From contig JAPXFQ010000811.1 in assembly GCA_028564705.1 (NCBI GenBank), positions 186,001-250,000 of the forward strand: a stretch of 64,000 bases of DNA, written 5' to 3'. The notes beneath the pieces were generated by a model. That model was given only the letters and a program-made list of their open reading frames with translations, ran no database searches and was not told where the DNA came from. The DNA comes from Apricaphanius iberus. Lineage: Eukaryota > Chordata > Actinopteri > Cyprinodontiformes > Aphaniidae. Below, piece by piece: positions 21,572 through 31,335 of this stretch. The translations under genes were made by a program, and so were the position numbers. How positions within the stretch are numbered: the stretch's first letter is position 1; each line of letters starts with the position of its first letter.

Positions 21572-22132
21572 ACTGAGGGCAAAATGGAGAAGGGGCGATG
21601 TCCATTTCTCATCATTGACCCAAAATAGGACCTCGTTGCAAATGGCCATTCACAGTTGCTGGGCCGACTGTGGCTCAGTGGTAGAGTATTTGGCTTGCAA
21701 TTGGAGGGTCGTAGATTCGATTCCAGCTTCCTCCAGTCACAATTAACCCCAAAAAATTACTGAGGGCAAAATGGAGAAGGGGCGATGTCCATTTCTCATC
21801 ATTGACCCAAAATAGGACCTCGTTGCAAATAGCCATTCACAGTTGCTGGGCCGACTGTGGCTCAGTGGTAGAGTATTTGGCTTGCAATTGGAGGGTCGTA
21901 GATTCGATTCCAGCTTCCTCCAGTCACAATTAACCCCAAAAAATTACTGAGGGCAAAATGGAGAAGGGGCGATGTCCATTTCTCATCATTGACCCAAAAT
22001 AGGACCTCGTTGCAAATGGCCATTCACAGTTGCTGGGCCGACTGTGGCTCAGTGGTAGAGTATTTGGCTTGCAATTGGAGGGTCGTAGATTCGATTCCAG
22101 CTTCCTCCAGTCACAATTAACCCCAAAAAATT
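21572..22132 (+). repeat. Tandem array, three 187-bp units, each with a tRNA-like SINE head
   Basis: The words ACTGAGGGCAAAATGGAGAA recur at 21,572, 21,759 and 21,946, giving an exact 187-bp period; the units are nearly identical. Each contains GGCTCAGTGGTAGAG (like an A box) and GTAGATTCGATTCC (like a B box) about 30 bases apart, which is a tRNA-type polymerase III promoter. The third head continues into a full SINE body. Confidence 0.9.
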
Positions 22133-22266
22133 CTACATAATCCTACCAAGCCATGTTGGCGGTGTATGAATGTGAGTGTGAATGGGTGAATGTGGTTTCA
22201 ATGTAAAGCGCTTTGAGTGGTCAGTATGACTAGAAAAGCGCTATATAAGTTCAGTCCATTTACCAT
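22033..22266 (+). mobile_element. tRNA-derived SINE, full length
   Basis: The head GGGCCGACTGTGGCTCAGTG with A- and B-box-like words is followed by a body (GAATGTGAGTGTGAATGGGTG) and the tail GTAAAGCGCTTTGAGTGGTC...GCGCTATATAAGT. The same SINE lies inverted at 61,905-62,140. Polymerase III transcription and borrowed LINE machinery are the expected mode of spread. Confidence 0.8.
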
Positions 22267-22282
22267 GACGACACTTCAGTTC

Positions 22283-22325
22283 AACTCAATGATACTTTAT
22301 TGATCCCCAAGGGGAAATTCAGTTT
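22283..22325. repeat. LINE 3'-tail fragment (TTTATTGATCCCCAAGGGGAAATTC)
   Basis: The word is a very common teleost repeat, probably a Rex1-type 3' end read inverted. A variant occurs at 55,045-55,075. Confidence 0.5.
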
Positions 22326-22339
22326 ACATTACAACCTGT

Positions 22340-22954
22340 CCTTATCTGTTTCTGCAGTGAAACAGAGTTCTAGGGGCCCAGAAGGAGGATTTTAGCCCAA
22401 AATATTGACCCACAGGTACATGAATCCAGAACTATGCCTGCACTGCAGCAGATTTCTAGGGGCCAACCCAGAGTTTATGTAGCCCAGTATAGAGGCACAC
22501 AACCTGGGTACGTGAAGCCATAGCTGGCCCTGAACTGCACCAGAGTTCTAAGGGGCCCAGAAGGAGGCATTTTAGCCCCGTGTAGACGCCTCTTGCCTGG
22601 TTACGTGAAGCCAGAGCTGCACCGGGGTCACCGGGTTCCCAAAGAACCTCTGGGGTCCGAGAGGGGGCTTTCGGCACGAGCAAGGGACTTTCGAGGCGTT
22701 TGCAATAAGAGCAAGTGTCCTGTGACAAAAGGACCCGTCCCCTTGCCTTAGGGATGGCCCTGTCAAAAAAAACAAAGCGATCCTATGAAGAAGGGACCAT
22801 GCCCTCACCATAGGGACGGTCCTGTTGAAACGGCAATGCGATCCTGTAAGAAAGGGCCCGTGGCCGTTTTCTGCAGTTTCGGTCCATTTGCCCATAACAC
22901 TGCTCCACCTGGTGGCTGTTTTTCCGTTTCGCCCCTTTGCCATCAGATTTAGTT
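22340..22954. repeat. Diverged tandem repeat, no gene seen
   Basis: The phrase CAGAGTTCTAGGGGCCCAGA recurs at about 22,363, 22,447 (partial) and 22,543, followed by 'GGAGG.TTTTAGCCC' in two of them. Overlapping minus-strand frames (22,456-22,958) are low-complexity and look like a by-product of GC content. Confidence 0.5.
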
Positions 22955-23180
22955 TCAATTCAATTCAATTCAGTTTATTTATATAGCGCCGTTTCACAAC
23001 AGATGTCATCTCAAGGCACTTAACAAGAAGAGTTATTACAATACAATGTTTAATTTAGAAATTAGAGAACCACAAAAGATTGCGTCGTGTAATTCTCAGC
23101 AATCCCTCACACTGAGCAAGCACGAAGCGACAGTGGAAAGGAAAAACTCCCTTTTAACAGGAAAAAACCTCCGGCAGAGA
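22955..23180 (-). mobile_element. L2 3' end fragment
   Basis: Starts CAATTCAATTCAATTCAGTTTATTTATATAGCGCC and includes 'CTCAAGGCACTT' and 'GCAAGCACGAAGCGACAGTGG', the inverse of the 3' UTR of copy B (54,000-54,230). The rest of the LINE is missing. Confidence 0.85.
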
Positions 23181-23184
23181 ATTC

Positions 23185-23330
23185 AAAATTCGCGGCACGG
23201 TCCCCGAACGTCCAAGGGAGCCGTAACCGGGATGGGGCCCCAGGCCCGGCTAATTTTGGGCGGGGGGCCCCTCTCTCGGGGCGGGCGTGGGTATTTTTGG
23301 AATAAAGTGGTCGCTCGCCCTAACACCTCA
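23185..23330. repeat. GC-rich repeat related to 13,331-15,420
   Basis: Contains 'GGCCCGGCTAATTTTG' and runs of G and C, as at 15,300-15,320. Confidence 0.45.
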
Positions 23331-23700
23331 TAGACCATACAATTGTGCCATTGATTTTCTTCCCGGTGCTCCTCTCCCTTCAGGCCGCCTACTCAACCTT
23401 TTAATAAAAGAACGTGAAACCATGAGGAAATATTTTCAAGATTCTCTGGATGCCGGTAACATAAGACCATCATATTCAGCCCTCGGCGCTGGCATCTTCT
23501 TTGTTTCTAAGATGGAACTCTTCGTCCTTGCATCAATTATTGTGGACTCAATCAAATCACCATTAAAAAGAAATATTCTCTGCCACTTCTCCCCTCAGCT
23601 CTTGAACCAGTCGCCAAGGCAACCGTCTTCTCAAAACTCGACCTCCGAAACGCCTATCATGTGGTTCGGATAAGAGAAGGCGATGATAGGTGAATGAAAG
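23331..23700 (+). pseudogene. Ty3/Gypsy reverse transcriptase fragment
   Basis: One frame reads YNCAIDFLPGAPLPSGRLLNL, then E(T)MRKYFQDSLDAGNIRPS and GAGIFFVSK. After a frameshift near 23,520 another frame reads [23 protein letters not shown] and [19 protein letters not shown]. This is the N-terminal RT region of fish Gypsy elements, up to the block with the first catalytic aspartate (KLDLRNAYH). YxDD and RNase H are absent. Adjacent sequence on the left is unrelated GC-rich repeat. The element is dead. Confidence 0.85.
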
Positions 23701-23939
23701 TTGCTATCCTTCCTTATTAGAAGCTATGATCTATTCGACTCTTCCTATACCTAAATAATATTTTTTCAGAATCAGGTAGTCTCTCATACAGTTCAAATTT
23801 GGACCCAGATAAGGAAGCATTAAAGATGGAAAGTAGTAGTTTGTCTCCTCCATTAAACCCTCTGGCTCGCCCTCTGACATTCTGCCTCCACTTCCCCTCA
23901 AGGATGTCTTTCCATCTGTAAGCCCACACATCCTAGAGA

Positions 23940-24680
23940 TCATAAATCATACTCTGGTTTATGCTGAACTTCTTCTAGACTCAAATCCATCATTTGTAAC
24001 TCCATTATTTTCAGCAATTCTTGACTTGACTACTGTAACACCTGCCTTTATGGGACTAATACATATCCCTTCACCCCCTTCAGTTGGTGCACAATGTCAC
24101 TGCTAGGTTTTTAACTGGTTGGAACATACGACAACCCATTTCCCCTGTTTTAAAACTTCTCCATTGGATCCCCATTGACTTTCGTATCTCTTTTAAGATT
24201 TTACTATTTGTTTTAATGGCAAGGACCAAGACTCTTCATAGCTTGGCCCCTTCTTGTTGAACTCCTCTCCCTGTATAATCCCTTGCAGTCACTCAGGTCA
24301 GTAGACCAGGCCCTCCAGTTTGTCCTGTAATCCAGCTGTAAATCAAGGGGTGATAGAGCTTTCTCGGCTTGTGCGCCCAAGCTGTGGAATGCTGCTCCTC
24401 CAAAGCCCTTCTGTCACCTCCTTTAAGACTCGGCTTCAGACTCACTTGTTCTCCCTTACATTTGAGTCTTAGTCCGTTTTGACTTTCTTATTTTCCCAAC
24501 TGATTTTAATTGATGTTACTCTACTGGTGTTGCAATGCTTCCCTGTTTGTTTGTTTTTAATGTAATTTATTTCTCTTTAGATATTTCATATACTTAAATA
24601 TTTTGGATTTTCTTTCATCTATTTATATTGTGTCATTGCAATTTGTGCAGCTTTCCTGTTGCTTTTTAAAGTGCTATATA
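23940..24680 (+). mobile_element. L2-like LINE 3' end, a further divergent family
   Basis: Decayed reading: LD-C-N-T, QLVHNVTARFLTG, ISPVLKLLHWIP, FKILLFVLMA, then NAAPPKPFCHLL-FKTRLQTHLF-like words and a 3' UTR ending in 'AAAGTGCTATATACATAAA'. The layout is that of the L2 C-terminal region, but the words differ from copies A/B and from the second family. Confidence 0.65.
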
Positions 24681-25180
24681 CATAAAAATGGTATGGCAAG
24701 AAAACAATTTATTTACATATTTATTTTTTACAAGTCAGCCTAGCACCTCAGCTAACTTCTCACTCTACATAGATCCTCGGAAGACTAAGAGGTAGATTAA
24801 TTAAAGCCTTTTTAATGCTGTATATAGTGAGTCAATTTTATCTTAAGAAACAAATGAAACAGTTACATGTATTTTAAATTATTGATATTAAAATATTACA
24901 GCAGCTTTCATAAAACCAGTAATCTGACTTTTTCTAACTCCAATGACTGTAGCCCCAAAACTAATCTCCACCCGGGCCTGCAAATATTTTAATAGCTTTT
25001 TCTTGAAAAAAATTCTAACAATCAGCAATCATTCTACACCTCAGTAGAGAACCCACGACCATTGTCATCCCCCATTAACACCAATATAGAGAAAATGTCT
25101 GTATTTTCAATGAATTAAACCAAATAAACTTTGATGAAATCGATAAGCAAATAAGCTCCACCTCTTGCTGCCTTACCTAC

Positions 25181-25182
<2 letters not shown>
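24681..25182. other. trdmt1 intron, nothing seen
   Basis: AT-rich, no frame or repeat recognised. Confidence 0.5.

Positions 25183-25249
<67 letters not shown>
25183..25249. repeat. (AC)n(AT)n microsatellite
   Basis: About 24 AC units followed by about 9 AT units. It ends exactly at the Tc1 inverted repeat. Confidence 0.97.
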
Positions 25250-26814
25250 CAGACGTGGACAAAATTGTTGGTACCCTTCATTAACTAAAAGAAAAACTCA
25301 TAATGGTCACAGAAATAACTTTAATCTGACAAAAGTAATAATAAATAAAAATTATATAAATGTTGAACAAAGAAAGTCAGACATTGCTTTTCATCAATGC
25401 TTCTACAGAATTATTTAAAAAATAAATGCATGAAACAGGCCTGGACAAAAATGATGGTACCCCTAGAAAAGAATGAAAATTATGTGACCAAAGGGACATG
25501 TTAATCCAAGGTATGTCCACTAATCAGCATCCTAGGTGTCTACAATCCTGTAATCACTCAGTGGGCCTATATATAGGACTCCAGGTAGTCACTGTGTTGT
25601 TTGGTGACGTGGTGTGTACCACACTCAATATAAACCAGAGGAAGCAAAGGAAAGAGTTGTCTCAGGAGATGAGAAAGAAAATCATAGACAAGCATGTTAA
25701 CTGTAAAGGCTATAAGACCATCTCCAAGCAGCTAGATGTTTCTGTGACTACAGCTGCACATGTCATTCAGTAATGTACGATCCATGGGACTGTAGCCAAC
25801 CTCCCTGGACGTGGCTGCAGGAGGAAAATTGATGACAGATCAAAGAGACGGATAATCCAAATGGTAACAAAAGAGCCTAGAAAGACTTCAAAATAGATCC
25901 AAGCTGAACTTTATGCTCAAGGAACATCAGTGTCAGATCGGAACATCCTTCGCTGTTTGAGCCAGAGGACAAATCATAAAAAAAAACAGACTGGAGTATG
26001 CCAAACTACATGCTGACAAGCCACAAAGCTTCTGGGAGAATGTCCTGTGGACAGATGAGACAAAAATTTTACTTTTTGCCAAGGCACATCAGCTCTATGT
26101 TCACAGACGGAAAAATGAAGCATATCTAGAAAAGAACACGGTCCCTACTGTGAAACATGGGGGAGGCTCGGTTATGTTCTGGGGCTGATTTGCTGCATCT
26201 GACACAGGGTGTCTTGAATCTGTGCAGGGTACAATGAAATCTCAAGACTATCAGGGGATTCTAGAGAGAAATGTGCTGGCCAGTGTCAGAAAGCATGGTC
26301 TCAGTCGCAGGTCACAGGTCTTACAACAGGAAAATGACCCAAAACACACAGCTAAAAACACCCAAGAAGGGCTAAGAGGAAAACACTGGCCTTCTATGAG
26401 CCCTGATCTCAATCCTATTGAGCATCTTTGGAAGGAGCTGAAACGTGCTGTCTGGAAAAGGCGCCCTTCAAACCGGAAACAACTAGAACAGTTTGCTCAT
26501 GAGGAGTGGGCCAAAATACCTGCTGAGAGGTGCAGAAGTCTCATTGACAGTTACAGGAATCATTTGATTGCAGCGATTGCCTAAAAAGGTTGTGCAACCA
26601 AATATTAAGTTCATCATTTTTGTCCAGGCCTGTTTCATGCATTTATTTTTTAAATAATTCCGTTGAAGCATGGATGAAAAGCAATGTCTGACTTTCATTG
26701 GTCAACATTTATATAATTTTTATTTATTATTACTTTTGTCAGATTAAAGTTATTTCTGTGACCATTATGAGTTTTTCTTTGATTTAATGAAGGGTAACAA
26801 CAATTTTGTCCACG

Positions 26815-26818
<4 letters not shown>
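25250..26818 (+). mobile_element. Full-length Tc1/mariner element, dead
   Basis: Begins CAGACGTGGACAAAATTG and ends with its complement, flanked by TA on both sides. The inverted repeats are about 200 bp each, and each holds two related motifs ('acGTGGACAAAaTTGtTGGTACC' and 'gcCTGGACAAAaATGaTGGTACC'), the IR/DR layout of Tc1 elements such as Sleeping Beauty. Total length is 1,569 bp, normal for the family. Confidence 0.95.
25660..26584 (+). pseudogene. Tc1 transposase, broken by stops
   Basis: From about 25,660 the frame reads SQEMRKKIIDKHVNCKGYKT and ISKQLDVSVTTAAHVIQ (paired-type DNA-binding helices), a stop, then TVANLPGRGCRRKIDDRSKR. Further stops and shifts follow through the DDE core. 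The last part is open (26,222-26,584) with LQQENDPKHTAKN (carrying the second catalytic aspartate), WPSMSPDLNPIEHLWKELKR (carrying the DDE glutamate) and SLIDSYRNHLIAAI. A working enzyme would cut and paste between TA sites. This copy cannot, although its terminal repeats could still be recognised. Confidence 0.9.

Positions 26819-26867
<49 letters not shown>
26819..26867. repeat. (TA)n microsatellite
   Basis: About 24 TA units starting at the right Tc1 end. The Tc1 seems to have split one AT-rich microsatellite. Confidence 0.97.
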
Positions 26868-26870
<3 letters not shown>

Positions 26871-27657
26871 TTTGGAACCAGCTTCCAGGGTTGGTTCGTG
26901 AAGCAGACAACTTGTCTATCTTTAAAACTAGGCTTAAAACGTTCCTCTTTGACAAAACTTACAGTTAGAGACAGGTTAATAGGTAGTTAGAGACAGGTTG
27001 GACAGGTAGCTAGGAAGAGACATGTTAATGTTAGTAGTCAGGTAGAGTAGCTAGGTAGAGATAGATTAATGTAAGCCAGGTAGAGAGTGTTAGTAGCTAG
27101 GTCTCCTAGTAGCTAGGAGACAGGTTAATGTTAGTAGCTATGCTTCTTTAGGCTAGGCTCTTGGAAGACATTATTAGAGTCATTTCCTACTTTCTCTCCT
27201 ACTTCTCCCCAACTGCATAATGTGTTGTCAATTCAAGCGCTAACCTGTTTTCTCTTACTCTTCCTACAGCAGGTGCTCCTTACCCGCCCTGCTTGATGAC
27301 CCCGACTAAGATAGCATTCCAGTGGAGAAATGTTCTCCACGTCCTGCTACCAACTTCTGCTTCTGCATCAGGTCTGTTGCTCTTTCTGTGTCTCTGCTGG
27401 CTTCTCCAAACTCCAGACAGTCTAGGCAGATGATCGCTTATGCTGAGCCTGGTTCTGCTGGAGGTTTCTTCCTGTTAAAAGGGAGTTTTTCCTCTCCACT
27501 GTCGCTTCATGCTTGCTCAGTGTGAGGGATTGCTAAGAATACGCAATCATGTGGTTCTCTAATTCCTAAATTAAACATTGTATAGTAATAACTCTTCTTG
27601 TAAAGTGCCTTGAGATGGCATCTGTTGTGAAATGGCTATATAAATAAACTGAATTGA
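26868..27657 (+). mobile_element. L2 LINE copy C, 3' end
   Basis: Starts in the last ORF2 residues (QLPGLVREADNLSIFKTRLK-type, ending FLFDKTYS-stop) and carries the complete 3' UTR found in copy B: the 'AGAGACAGGTTAAT' region, the hairpin GTCTCCTAG-TAG-CTAGGAGAC (27,101-27,121), 'TCGCTTCATGCTTGCTCAGTG' and the terminal 'TAAAGTGCCTTGAGATGGCA...TATATAAATAAACTGAATTGAA'. Only one copy of the internal 135-bp unit is present (copy B has two). Confidence 0.9.
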
Positions 27658-28245
27658 AAATAGAATTGAATTTCCCTCTCATTAGGTCTGATTTTGATAC
27701 TTATCAGTTCGGTTTCCGAGCTCATCAAAGCACTGAGACTGCCCATGTCAAAGTTTTCAATGACATTCACATTAATACAGACTGTGATAGATCCAAAGTG
27801 CTGGTTCTGTTGGACTTTAGAGCAGCAATTGACACTGTTGACCACAAAATACTACTGGAATGATGGGAGAGCTGGGTCTCTGGTACAGTACTTGACTAGT
27901 TTGAGTCCTACCTGAAGAAAATAATTTCTTTGTTTCAATAGCAAACTTTTCATCAAAGCACACAGAAATCACACGTGGGATTCCCCAAGGCACCATCCTG
28001 GGGCCTCTTCTATTTAATATCTACATGCTCCCACTAGCCCAGATTATAAAAACCAATAAAATTAGTTACCATAACTATGCAAATGATATTCAGCTGTATA
28101 TTACAATCTCACCAGATAACTATGTACCGATCCAAGCACAAAATAAATGCATCGAGCAAATCAATAGATGGATGTGTAATTACTTTCTCCAGCTTATCCA
28201 AAACAAAACTGAAGTAATTATCTTTTGGAATCACCTACCCCACCT
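27658..28245 (+). pseudogene. L2-clade (second family) RT fragment
   Basis: Decayed frames read DTYQFGFRAHQSTETAHVKV, LVLLDFRAAIDTVDHKILLE, then the [13 protein letters not shown] block with shifts, [10 protein letters not shown] in place of the YADD block, and [17 protein letters not shown]. The catalytic pair is altered to AND. Neither end of the LINE is present. It lies directly behind the 3' tail of copy C and only 40 bp from a trdmt1 splice site. Confidence 0.8.
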
Positions 28246-28285
28246 TTAAGACTTTTATACAATTAGTGAAAGTAAAATGACATAC

Positions 28286-28343
28286 CTCATTTTCCATGCA
28301 GCACTGTAGCACCGATCCGGTTCCTTCCACATACCTTCCATAG
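28286..28343 (-). CDS. trdmt1: trdmt1 exon: second half of the CFT...GTGS motif
   Basis: A 58-bp exon on the minus strand between TTTTTTGCAG and GTATGT, entering in phase 2 and leaving in phase 0. It encodes YGRYVEGTGSVLQCCMENE. With the preceding exon's CFTKG it completes CFTxxYxxYxxGTGS, the signature of DNMT2 target-recognition domains that binds the tRNA anticodon arm. This pins the gene identity. The upstream exon lies at 33,317-33,639 (5.0-kb intron) and the downstream one at 18,543-18,672 (9.6-kb intron). Reading frame and splice signals are intact, so there is no sign of decay at this exon. Confidence 0.95.
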
Positions 28344-28915
28344 CTGCAAAAAATAATCAAAAATAAGATAAATATTGTCTTATACATAAACAAAACAGTA
28401 CACACGTTTTAGCAATTTTTTGGAACAAGTGGAAAAAACTGTAAATCAAATTTAGCTAAATGTAAACTAGACCTGTGATCATATTTTTATTAAAAAAACT
28501 TTAAAAAAAATAGCCTTGCTTCCACGTCTTTTTCAGTCTTTCGTGTTCTTTTTCAATGATCTAAAGCATATTTGAGTTTCCATATGTAGTCAATATTCAG
28601 ACGTTTTGGTACTCCTCTGTAAATCGTTAGACTGAGGTATTCCAGTTGCTTCCAGTTCACTAGTAATGTACCAGAAAATCAAGGCAAGTTCGCTTTATAG
28701 CATATTTTCAGCAACAAGTCAATACAAATGGCTTTACATGATTGATAGTAAAATAAAAGTGAGGAAAAGAAACAATGATAGGTGGAAAAACAGACTATGA
28801 TGTTCTAGTTATTAATCAAAGGCAGCTCGAAACAGATGTATTTTTAGCCCTGATGTAAAGGAATATAGTGCTTCATCAGTTTTGCAGTTATCTTGATTTT
28901 TCTTCCGGATAAGAG
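28344..28915. other. trdmt1 intron, nothing seen
   Basis: AT-rich, no recognised element. Confidence 0.5.
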
Positions 28916-30188
28916 TAGGGTTGTCAAAATAATCGCTTCCTAGATATTAATCAATACTAAAACTGGTAACCTAAATTAGATATTCTGTTCCCCGGGTATC
29001 AACATTTCCAGTATGGTATATTCCCAGCCTCCTTCAGACAACACAGACATTAAAGTTCCCTAACAGCCAGGTGTCATAGAAAAAATAATGCGTCTGAGAA
29101 GCAATGGTTCAGCAGTCTTTATCCAGGTTTATTAAATGCAGCATGGAGATATTCCAGAGAGCTCCTTTTCATTCTGGGGCTCTTAGCTCTAAAGCTTCAG
29201 TATAGATAAATGAGTATATATAATGATCAACCACACCCTATCGGATAAGCTTCTGACCAGTTTATTAATCAGCTCTGAGAGAACAAACAACTTCATACAT
29301 GGTTGTAGATATAAAATTGCTGAGAGAACAAACACTGTTTCAGCAGTTAAACAGGATGTGTCACAGGAAAGCATAACTACGCATAACTCAGCAATAACTC
29401 AGTCTTAGAGACTGTGGTCCCACCTCTATTGAGGTGATTGACCAGGTCCTGTCATGTAGTTCTGGGATCATCCCCCACTGTCCTCATGATCACTGATGCC
29501 CCATGAGGAGAGATCTTGCATGGCACTCCAGAACTTCTTCCATTTTCTAATTATTTCACCAACAGTTGTTGCCTTCTCACAAAGCTGCTTGCCTGTCCTT
29601 ACACTGCTCTCTGGTCTTGGCCATTGTGAAGAGGTTGGAGTTTGTTTGAGTATGTGGAAAGGTGTCTTTTATACAGGTAATGAGTTCAAACAGGTACAGT
29701 TAATACAGGTAATGAGTGGAGAACAGGAGAGCTTCTTAAAGAAGAACTAACAGATATGTGGGAGCCTAAATTCTTATTTCTTGATAGGCGATCAAATACT
29801 TATGTCATGCAATAAAATTGAATTATTTAAAAATCATCCAAGGTGACTTTCTGCGTTTTTGTTTTAGATTCTGTCTTTTCATTTTGATACAAATTACAGA
29901 CCTCTATTTGTTTAGTAAGTCGGGAAACAAAAATCAGCAGTGTATCATATACTTGTTCTCCGCACTGTAGCTTCAGTATATTTCATAGTGAGTTACCGCT
30001 GAGTTAAAATGTGCATTACTCAGTTAAATTGATGTTTACAGACTTGAATTGGTGATAACTCATTAGCAAAAGTAGCTGTGTGAAAAGTAATGCGCTTCAA
30101 AATAAGAGCATTAACATTGATGAATCAGAGAGTTTTGTTTAATGTCAATTGTGATTTAGATAGAAATTATAGAATATGACAGCCCTAA
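28916..30188. mobile_element. hAT-like non-autonomous element carrying a Tc1 remnant
   Basis: The left end TAGGGTTGTCAAAATAAT and the right end ...ATATGACAGCCCTA are inverted with one mismatch over 11 bp (TAGGGTTGTCA / TAGGGCTGTCA), typical hAT ends. The 8-bp flanks differ, so any target duplication has decayed. The interior is non-coding apart from the Tc1 piece at 29,405-29,967. Confidence 0.45.
29405..29967 (-). mobile_element. Tc1/mariner remnant (one end plus transposase start)
   Basis: The minus strand starts CAGTGCGGAGAACAAGTATATG after a TA, a Tc1 end. Further in comes a transposase start beginning MAKTREQ, followed by decayed words ('[12 protein letters not shown]'-like). It breaks off near 29,405, so most of the transposase and the other terminal repeat are gone. 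The family differs from the full-length element at 25,250. Confidence 0.75.
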
Positions 30189-30599
30189 CAGGTAGTCATA
30201 TATAGTTAATATATTTTTTTATATGGAGTGCTTTGTTTCTCCTTATTTTAAGATTTTATTATTCAACGTTTTAAACGGTGTTATCTTTCACCAGTTTTTT
30301 GGGTGTACCTTTAAAAACTGCTGATAAGTGTAAACCATTTTGCTTAAACTTTTCAAGTGAAATTGTTTACACTTAAGAATTACTTATATTTCCTTTTTTG
30401 TGTCAAATCGAGTTTGAAATTGTAGACATTAGATAAGAGGGGCATAAAAGCTTAATTTTGCTTCACCATTATTGATAAAAGGGATGAAGAGTAGACTTGA
30501 ATGAGAAGACCTAAGAGGTCAGGAGGCTTGACACAGTAACAATAAACTAATGTGTATTTTTGTCCTAAGTCGTTTAATGATTTATCATCTAACTTAAGT
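30189..30599. other. trdmt1 intron, nothing seen
   Basis: AT-rich, no recognised element. Confidence 0.45.
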
Positions 30600-30611
30600 A
30601 TTTCAAAGTCT

Positions 30612-30983
30612 GGAATCGGCAATGAAGAAAGCAACCTGGTGTATGCAATCCAATGCAATGAAGAATGCAAGGAACTCTACATTGGTGAAACCAAACAACC
30701 ACTGTACAAACGCATGGCCCAACACAGGAGAGCTAACTCCTCAGGCATGGACTCTGCTGTTCATTTACATCTCAAGGAGAAAGCCCACTCCTTTGAGGAC
30801 AGCAATGTCCAGATATTAGACAGAGAGGACAGATGGTTTGAAAGAGGAGTAAAAGAAGCCATCTATGTAAAAGTAGAGAAACCATCGCTAAACAGAGGAG
30901 GAGGCCTGAGACATCACCTATCTCCAATTTACAATGCTGCACTTTCATCCCTCCCTAGGAGACTCAAACAAATTAGCCTCTAA
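30612..30983 (+). pseudogene. Penelope GIY-YIG endonuclease domain, C-terminal part
   Basis: A 124-codon open stretch with no lesion inside: ESNLVYAIQCNEECKELYIG (the second half of the GIY-YIG core, with Tyr-Ile-Gly), ETKQPLYKRMAQHRRA (the catalytic Arg region), SAVHLHLKEKAHSFED and REDRWFERGVKEAIYVKVEK (with the metal-binding Glu), RGGGLRHHLSPIYN. In full elements this nuclease follows a telomerase-like reverse transcriptase and nicks the target for priming. Here the start and the RT are missing, so the piece is non-functional alone, but the clean frame suggests a recent insertion. Confidence 0.85.
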
Positions 30984-31207
30984 TAACAGAAACAACTGTG
31001 ACTCCAATGACTGTCGTTATAACACAATAGGGCACTAATGAAGCCGAAACCTAACCTCCACCAATAGGCGGCACGCCAACGACCGTCGTTAAGACATGGA
31101 GCACAAAGGATCCAATGACATAATGATTCTTGTTCAAGAGGTTAAATAGCTGAGTCTCCACACCAGTTAGTTGGACCAGTCCCAGCCTGGTTAGCGGCGA
31201 GCATGAA

Positions 31208-31250
31208 CTGATGAAGCCTCTTGGATAAGAGGTGAAACGTCTTCCAAGAC
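31208..31250 (+). ncRNA. Hammerhead-like core in Penelope 3' repeat (partial)
   Basis: CTGATGA (31,208-31,214), then a 7-bp stem GCCTCTT-GGAT-AAGAGGT (31,216-31,233, one G.U pair), then GAAA (31,234-31,237), then a 5-bp stem GTCTT-CC-AAGAC. This is the order CUGANGA, stem II, GAAA, stem III of a hammerhead. The required U-H cleavage step directly after stem III is not in place and the C after GAAA is unpaired, so activity is doubtful. Confidence 0.35.
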
Positions 31251-31335
31251 AAATTACCAAGTCCAGTTGCGTTTGATTGAAATTTCCTTGAGATAACCAT
31301 GACCTGGATGAATGAGAATATTCACAGGCTTATAG

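Larger units (their letters stand above)
30600..31330 (+). mobile_element. Penelope-like element, 3' end
   Basis: Consists of the C-terminal GIY-YIG part of a Penelope-like element followed by about 350 bp of its 3' non-coding repeat (30,984-31,330). The repeat holds TGATGAAGCCTCTTGGATAA and GAAACGTCTTCCAAGACAAA, words I recognise from many fish copies of this family. The reverse transcriptase part is absent (5' truncation). Penelope elements are known to carry hammerhead ribozyme motifs in their terminal repeats. Confidence 0.85.

Noticed and set aside
21661..22109. Three tRNA genes
   Set aside because: A- and B-box words are present, but no cloverleaf with a proper acceptor stem follows and the third continues into a SINE body, so they are SINE heads.
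22456..22958. Overlapping minus-strand frames of 90 and 128 codons
   Set aside because: Low-complexity, repeat-derived composition, no domain or splice context.
26735..26955. Frames with YIYIYIYI repeats on both strands
   Set aside because: Translation of the (TA)n microsatellite.
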